Assembly (NCBI GenBank): GCA_025201345.1
Contig: JAIXMG010000029.1
Coordinates: 62,001 to 126,000, forward strand
Reading direction: 5' to 3'
Origin: Thamnidium elegans
Taxonomy: Eukaryota; Mucoromycota; Mucoromycetes; Mucorales; Mucoraceae
Length of the DNA: 64,000 nt
Part shown: piece after piece, positions 57,291 to 64,000 of the stretch
How positions within the stretch are numbered: the stretch's first letter is position 1
Layout: each line of letters opens with the position of its first letter
Made by a program: the position numbers and the translations under genes
The notes under the pieces: generated by a model
Told to the model about the DNA's origin: nothing
What the model saw: the letters and a program-made list of their open reading frames with translations, nothing else
Databases searched by the model: none

Positions 57291-59519
57291 TTACCATTTT
57301 TCGGACAGACGGGTATTGGGATAATAAATACTCCATTCAAAATCTGAATTTGGGAAACTTCCTGGGTTAATACAATGGGTTCCTTCGTAAGTAATACCAT
57401 AATTTTCACATTTATCTGCAATAATTAACTATATAAATGATATAATAAGTTTTTGTTCGTATTATTTGCGCATATATCTAACTTACAGTTTGTGGAAGAG
57501 GATATAATCTTAACGCGTTATCATATGACCAATAGACGGGCTTTACAGATAAAGGTAATGGGCTTAGATGACCTTGATCGATTATAGTATGTACAAGCTA
57601 TGTAAAATAACGTAATTTAGTATTATTATTATTTTTGCATAATATACATAATATATAACGCACGTGTCTAATAGGGTCATCATCAACTTGCAAGTTGGGA
57701 GTTAGTAATGTATTTCTCCAAATTTTACTTAATAAATCTTCTCTAAAAATGACAATCTCCTGAGTACAGTAACGGATACGGCACGGATTAGTTGTAAATG
57801 TAAGCTTTCTGACTTTGTGTTGCATACGGCTAATAAAACTAGGTGGTATTTCTCTTTGTGGTAACGTGTTGCCGCCCCATGGGTCTTTCGGCCCAGGGAC
57901 AAATACAAAATTGGAGTGGGTAGCCAGGTTATGAAACTCTCCAATAAGATCGGCTAGTGCGGAAAAATTATCCTTGTACTCGGCTGTTTGTGAAGCCGAA
58001 TATCTGAAAGGTTTACTAGAGAAATTTCCAATAAAGATAAATGCAAGTGGTACCTGCGCATTTGAGTAACCATCAAGAATTATCCTTAGCGCTTTCATAA
58101 CCTTGTTTCTTTTGTTAACCTCCACATTTTTAACATTGTAATTTTTTTTTTTTTTTTTTTTTTTTTTACCTTAGGTTGGTCCAAGTACAAGTCAGATATA
58201 ATAACAAATGAAATATCATCGTTCGTTGTTTCTTCTATTTTTAGCAATTTCTATATATGTATATATATTTTTTTGACATTTGTTAGTTGTAACTTTTTTT
58301 TTTTATAAAGATGTATACATTACTTCGTCAACAAGAGGTTTAGGTAACCCCAAGAAATCAACGTGACTAAATAAGGTACTATATAGGATGGCTTAATAAC
58401 GGGTAATACACACTAACTTTTTAATGTCTTACTCGGTCATTTCTCGAGACTCAGCAGGTGGAAGATTGACTTCTTGTACATGAAATCTATGATCGTCACC
58501 ATAAGTACCTTCTACCAGCACAAATGATCCATCTGTAAATAGACCATAGTTATATTCCTGTCTACATGTTAATGTTTATGCACCAAACACACTCTTATTA
58601 ATTGCAACACTTACAGCCTGATCAAGGACTAGTTCTATATGTGCGTCCTCGTCTTCCAAGAAGACTTTTCCTTCCTCAACCTGAGTCAACATACCAAATA
58701 GAATAAATTCCTCTCCGTCATGACCAATCAATGCCTTTACTGGTGTGATCTATAGTAACATAATTAATGCCAGGTCTACCCTATTTTTATTTGTTCTTCG
58801 CTTACTCTAATAAAATTTGCAGAGTCTGTCATTCTCATTGTGGGAGGACAGAAATTCTCGTTTCTTAAAAGTCTCTGTTTCACCAATAATAACCTCTCTC
58901 TAAACATTTCTCCCTTCTCTCTAGCACCAGCTAATAATTTACTTGCTTCCTTAGATCTAATATACATTTGTCAATCACTTGTTGGTAATCGATATCATTC
59001 CCCTCTCCCCCCCTTTTTTTTTACCTGGTAAAAGTTCTGCTATGTTCATCATATACTAATTTAGGCATACTGAAAGCATCTACTACATGAAAATGCTGTG
59101 TTACATCCACAGACTCAAGATTTGTTTCGTCTATAGTCATATCTTGTAAAGATTCGTTAATTTCTTCGTCGGCTCTTTGGAAAGGTGTCAAAGTAGCAGC
59201 AATAGCCGCCGAACTTTGCATCGTTGTAATAACATCCCGGATCATAGCTTCATCGACAATGACAAGTCTTTCCTCTACAGAATATTTTTTTTTAATAAAC
59301 CTTGTTACTTTGTGCCCCTTTTTTGTGTGTGGATCTCGTACCGCTAAATCGCTTCTTGTATGCTTTAATGATCTTTTCTATACTGTCTACTACATCGTCT
59401 TCTTTGATCAATATTTCTTCCAAGTATCGAGTTGCGTCTGTTTGTACATGAAGTCCATATTTTTTTGTAAATATATTATAAATAGCTCTCTTCACCTTTG
59501 TCCTTGCATTCGTTGACAT
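57291..59519 (-). CDS. DPB2: DNA polymerase epsilon subunit B
   Basis: About ten exons starting [20 protein letters not shown], roughly 540 aa. The N-terminal domain ([20 protein letters not shown]) is followed by the linker with [20 protein letters not shown], an OB-fold part ([20 protein letters not shown] and [14 protein letters not shown]) and a calcineurin-like phosphoesterase part ([68 protein letters not shown]). The end, [20 protein letters not shown], matches POLE2. As in all B-subunits the phosphoesterase metal site is degenerate, so the role is structural in the replicative leading-strand polymerase. The stop at 57291 follows RLSEKW. Confidence 0.93.
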
Positions 59520-59906
59520 ATTCTTATTTTTAAAAGAAGAAAAAATATTCGCGTCGAAAAAAATAATAAAAAAAAAACAAATCGCGTCGTTTGTATTCTT
59601 TTTTTTTTTGGTGTGTTTTTTCGGGTTGTAAAAATAAGAAGCAACATGCAGGGGAAAATATAAACTATTTGCTTCTTCTTTTTTTGAAATTTTTTTTTTT
59701 TTTTTTTGGTGTTTATTCCAAGTGACAATATCGTATAACTTTCTAAAACATAACAGATACAGTACTTCAATATTTGAAAATATAGCTTTTTTTTAATACG
59801 TTGATAAATAAAAATAAAGATTTATAAAGTAAATAAAGTAAAAAGTACCCAAAAAAAATTTACGATTAAATTATGCAGCACCCGATCTGTTTACTGGAGT
59901 CGTATT
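59520..59906. other. Intergenic region upstream of DPB2
   Basis: 387 bp, T-rich, no gene seen; a minus-strand open frame here is mostly homopolymer. Confidence 0.55.
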
Positions 59907-62900
59907 TTACAGTTCAGTAGTAGGATGATAAATACCATTATAGCTTTCTCCAAATAGCATTCTGCCTTTATGAACATTTTCTTCTACTTCTTCTTCTTGT
60001 TTGTACTTGTTCATGTAAAAGTCAAGGAGTTCTTGATCTACGTTGAGGGATATACGTTTATTTACTACCTGTTGTTCAACAAGTCTTTCTAATTCTTCTT
60101 CCGGATCATTCGAGTGTAATGACTTGATATCAAAGTCTTCTTCCTCGGTATTGTAACTACTGTGACTTGTGATAGGTGGTCTAACAACTGCTCGCGTTGT
60201 TGTATCGATCGAAACACCAGATTGTATTGATCTGTTGGTAGTAGATATAGAAAGCGTTGGCTGTTTATTATTTGACATCAATTTATTTTTTAGTAACGCA
60301 GGACTATGACGAAGAGCTGCTCGAAGAAATTCTATAATATATACATTAGTATCATTTTTTTTAAAAAAAAATAAAAAATAAAATACAATTGGGTTAATAC
60401 TTACGTTTTTGAATTTCTTCCATCATTTCAGCTATAGACCAAGTCGTATTTCTATACTCTAACTTGGGCTGCTTAAACGGGAAATTATACAAGTTATAAA
60501 AGGTATTTTGCGTAGGACCTCGTAAACTAAGACAATGTTTGGTAGCAGGAATTCGAATATAGATAAACGTACGGTTGGTAGAAGACCGATTTTTCATAAC
60601 TGTAAGTTCGTCTGATTTCATGCTCTTTTTTCTTCTTACTGTTTCCTTTACTTTTTTAGTGATTAGATCAAAGCTGGCAAAACTGCCTTCTCTTTTAGAC
60701 AAAGTGCTGTTAAACGTTTTATCGACAGAGTTGGAAAGCGATCGGTTATCAAATTTGCTACTGTTACGTGACGTTACCTCTAGGCCGTCTACCAGTGAAA
60801 CTACATCTTCATCATCGTCATATTCCTCCTCACTTTCTTCACTTTCAGTTTCATCAGTTTCCACTGTTGTGTTTTCTTCAGCAACGATACGAGGGAAAAA
60901 ATAGTCCTTCATCGCAGTACCAAAGGCTGTACTGATCTGAAGATGTAAAGGAACCAAGTTAATTTCTAGTTGCTGAATAACGGGAATTCCGCCTACAGGA
61001 GGTAAAGATTCCAGCACACCTCTTAACATCTTCTGTCGCGAATAATCAGCTGCTTGACCAGGCTCCATATACGCGTCCAGCACATTGGTAAATACCGGTT
61101 CATCAGTAGTATTCTTCAGCTGCATTCTTTCCACTTCAATTGTACTTTTACTTGACCCATTCTGTTTATTAAAGAACACAAACTTAGTGCTAGTCAAGAT
61201 CCATTTACAGAGCGAGCTTTGATTAGCATCATCTAAAACGGCTTCCCAAACAATTTCATCCGACGTAAAGCTGAATCGCATGGCATTATCTGTTTCTTCT
61301 AAATGAATGTCACGTCGAAACGTTTGAATACACCGGATGGCCTCAACTACCAGATACAACTTTTCTAGGTTTTGGCGCATCTTCTTTTTATTACGGTTAA
61401 ATTCTCGGACCCCGAGCGAGTCTAAACGTGGTAACGCTTGCATAAACCGTTGATGCAGTTCTAATAAGACGCGAGACCGGTTCTGTAGTACGCCTACTTG
61501 CTTTACAGTCTCTGCCAGGTCACTGCGTTCAGCCGCCAGCATAACGTCTCGAAATCGGTTAAGGCGTTCCTTCTTTCGCGGAGACCCGCTGTTTCCTAAT
61601 AATAGATTGATCAACGTATAGTATAGGATATGCGCTTGTTGAGAGTTTAACGTAAGCTTAAATTGAGGGAAATGAAGCTGCATGGTATTGGTCCGATCTT
61701 CAAACGGACTCTTGCGTGACGTGTTATATTTATTAATCTTGATTCTTAAATGATTGTACCTGTCTAGTTGAATAGTACCACACAGCTGGGAAGCAACTCG
61801 TTGAAAATTATCAAAGTATTTGACGTCTTTGTAATACCATAGTTGTTCTGGCTGGATCCACGAAGCCCAATGTAAGTTTCGGCATTGACCATACGCGCTT
61901 TGAGTTAACAAATCACACGCAAGAAACTCCATCCGTTTAGCTACAAGTAACTGAGCATTATCCAATGCAACAATAATACGGTCCTTGACAAGTCGAACAT
62001 CTTTATCAGCTGCTCCACTACTGCTGTTATCGATTATGCTAAACGCCTTTACATGAATGCGTTCATTTGTAAACAAGATCAAGTGATCTAACCCCTTGTC
62101 GCTTTGAAAATTGACCTGCGGGTTGATCATGTCGATCAAATATTTACTCTTCATTTCGTACGAGTCCGGAATGTTCTTGTACTGGTAATCAGGGTCATCC
62201 ACATTATCCGTGCTGCTTTCAAACACGTGAATACCTTCATATTCATTGGACGGTTGTTGTGCTTTACTCTTATTTTCTTCTTTTTCATTATATGCCACGA
62301 AATTATAAATTCGCTCCGCCAACAGCTTGTCGATTAACTTCTGGGTCATATTCTCGGGTTCTTCTTCGGTCAATGGTCTTGAGGTGGCTACAGGTACATC
62401 TGGTTTCCATTGTTGTTGTTTTTCTGCGGTATGTACAAGGTCTTGTAGGAATTTAAAACATCGAGAGGATAGGTTATACACTTGAACGGATCGGTGGTCC
62501 TTTATCTCTTGCCAGTAATAAATTGCGTCTCGTACTGAATTGTTCCAAATGATCTGTGGGTTATGAATAAAGAACCTGTCTTGAAAGTGACCCATGAGTG
62601 TCTCCCAGCGGCAGAGCTCGTTTCGACGACCAATAGACGATGTCGTGGTTTGTGGGGAGTCACGACCGCTGGCGTTAAGTTCGGTTTCCAAGATGAGTTG
62701 TGCAATGTATGTGTGAAGCATGTATCGGTTTGTACGTAAATAATTTATTTTTTCTATTAGTATTGCGTGCTATTATAAAATAAAAATTTAGCGCTTTTTT
62801 TTTTTTTTAAAAAAAAAAAAAAAGTTTAGTTTCTTACTTGGTCAGATACTTCTTTTTCATAAGGATGTATCGTATGCATAGCATTAAGAACAATGTCTAG

Positions 62901-64000
62901 TTGCTTATCGTACTCTTCAATAGTGTTATCAAGGTCAGTCGCTCTTTTTTGCAAATGTGATTTTTGAAATTCATGCGAGTCTAATTTATGAAAGTTTAGC
63001 GCATACTTTAATTAATCTTATATTCGTATTACCGGTTCCTTTGCCCATAATACAATCATGAGTTTGGCGTAAATAATCTCTACTTGCCGTACTCCCTTCA
63101 TCGTTTTGTCTTACGTAATAAAACAACGGAGAAAACGCGAACGGATGCACGCCGATTTTTTTGTAGGGTATATGATTTTGATGCGCGTAAGACACCGAGT
63201 CCAAAATAACATAGTCTCTTGGATCCACCCACTGAAACCCGTCCAAAACCTCTTCTTCTACAGATGCCGACTGAGACGCCTTTATCACACGTAAATCAAT
63301 ACCGTGTAACTCGATTTCCAATTCATGAAAGCTCATCTCTGCCTTTAAGGACGCATCTACCGGATTTAATTCTCGTCGCTGATGTAAATCCACGCTGAAC
63401 TGACTTACCAGCGCCTTTAAACCTGCCGAGCCTCCGCCCTTCACATGCATATAGCTTTCTTCGTCCGTACAAAAGAACCCAATCGCCAACGGGTTGATAA
63501 CAAATTTATATTTCACCGTATTCAAGTGCTCGCCAAACGATTTGGATTTCTCTTGGTCGTGTGGGAACAGAGTGCCTTGGCGGACAGGGATCGAAATGGG
63601 GCTTCCCAATAGCCCGTACCAGTGCGAAAAGTGTTCAATAAAGCATGGGCTGATGTACATGGCGTTTTGTGATGTAGAGTCTGAGTCTGGGATAGGCTGA
63701 TGCAGTTTAATAATACTAAGTGATAAATGAACAAAGTCAGATCTAAACCCATGAAACGCGTCGTACGTATCCTACACATAAAGACTTTTTTTTTAGTTTT
63801 TTTACGTTACCATTACAAAAAAAAAAAAAAAAAAAAAAAATTACCTTGTCATAAAATGTTTCTACTTGTTTTACAGATTGAAACAAAACATTATAATGAG
63901 GAGAGAAATCTTGTGACCGACATCTATTCAAATGATGCACGTCCACACACTTGGCACACCTATTGCACCCTAACCTCTCGAACCCCAGCCCAATTCCCAT
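59907..64000 (-). CDS. FMP27: Fmp27/Hobbit (BLTP2) bridge-like lipid transfer protein, C-terminal part
   Basis: The gene runs off the right edge, so only the last ~1,270 residues are present, in about five exons. Diagnostic blocks of the Fmp27/SABRE/Hobbit family: LHGIDLRVIKASQSA, WVDPRDYVILDSVSYAHQNH, NPQIIWNNSVRDAIYYW, KLIDKLLAERIYNFVAYNEK, YLIDMINPQVNFQSDKG, RMEFLACDLLTQSAYGQCRN and the C-terminal EFLRAALRHSPALLKNK. These very long proteins form rod-like lipid-transfer bridges at ER-plasma-membrane contacts. A splice near 63034 (ACC|G..) joins MGKGT to DSHEFQKSHLQKRATDLDNT, a coiled-coil stretch. The stop at 59907 follows a 125-codon disordered tail. No break seen. Confidence 0.88.

Overview
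The window is eukaryotic nuclear DNA from a fungus. It is AT-rich, most genes carry several short introns (mostly about 50-100 nt) with GT..AG ends, and intergenic DNA is full of A/T homopolymers. The gene set is typical of a filamentous early-diverging fungus, most likely Mucoromycota and probably Mucorales: Elongator Elp4, coenzyme Q chaperone Coq10, proteasome alpha5, Pol epsilon subunit B, NADPH-P450 reductase, a Boi/Pob1-type scaffold, a Cdc25-type RasGEF, an alpha-arrestin and a Fmp27/BLTP2 lipid-transfer protein. The assignment to order is inference; I cannot name the species. Gene models below were assembled by splicing exons by eye.

Layout. 1-9 kb: KCTD-like BTB protein (left end cut off), five-finger CCCH zinc-finger protein, CaMK1-like kinase, F-box/WD40 protein, the small mitochondrial protein Cmc4 (found only after splicing a 22-nt micro-exon), and a relic that shares pieces with the CCCH gene. 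10-22 kb: SH3-SAM-PH-CH scaffold, Ssu1/Mae1-type anion transporter, decayed gene pieces, P450 reductase, a 2.5-kb gap, ELP4. 22.2-26.1 kb: a 3.9-kb TA-flanked terminal-inverted-repeat element. It holds no visible transposase catalytic domain but carries an apparently intact eight-exon gene for an unrecognised 553-aa protein, plus two copies of a 174-bp hairpin-rich repeat. 26-39 kb: GT34 glycosyltransferase starting 75 bp from the element, an R-SNARE whose start codon is split by an intron, a TBC Rab-GAP, a 2.8-kb gap, an F-box protein, an unresolved orphan gene, an EEP-family phosphodiesterase and a small membrane protein. 39-47 kb: alpha-arrestin, a relic of a TnpB/Fanzor-type nuclease, a secreted cysteine-free protein, COQ10, proteasome alpha5 and a tail-anchored poly-proline protein. 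47-64 kb: RasGEF, a 4-kb nearly gene-free stretch, sphingolipid fatty-acid 2-hydroxylase, Pol epsilon subunit B and the C-terminal part of a Fmp27/BLTP2 protein that runs off the right edge.

The genes are not an operon-like set; most are independent housekeeping or signalling genes. Themes are Ras/Rab and polarity signalling (RasGEF, Boi-like scaffold, TBC protein, VAMP), mitochondrial redox and quinone biology (Coq10, Cmc4) and ER/membrane lipid metabolism (P450 reductase, fatty-acid hydroxylase, Fmp27). The most unusual region is the 22.2-26.1 kb element.
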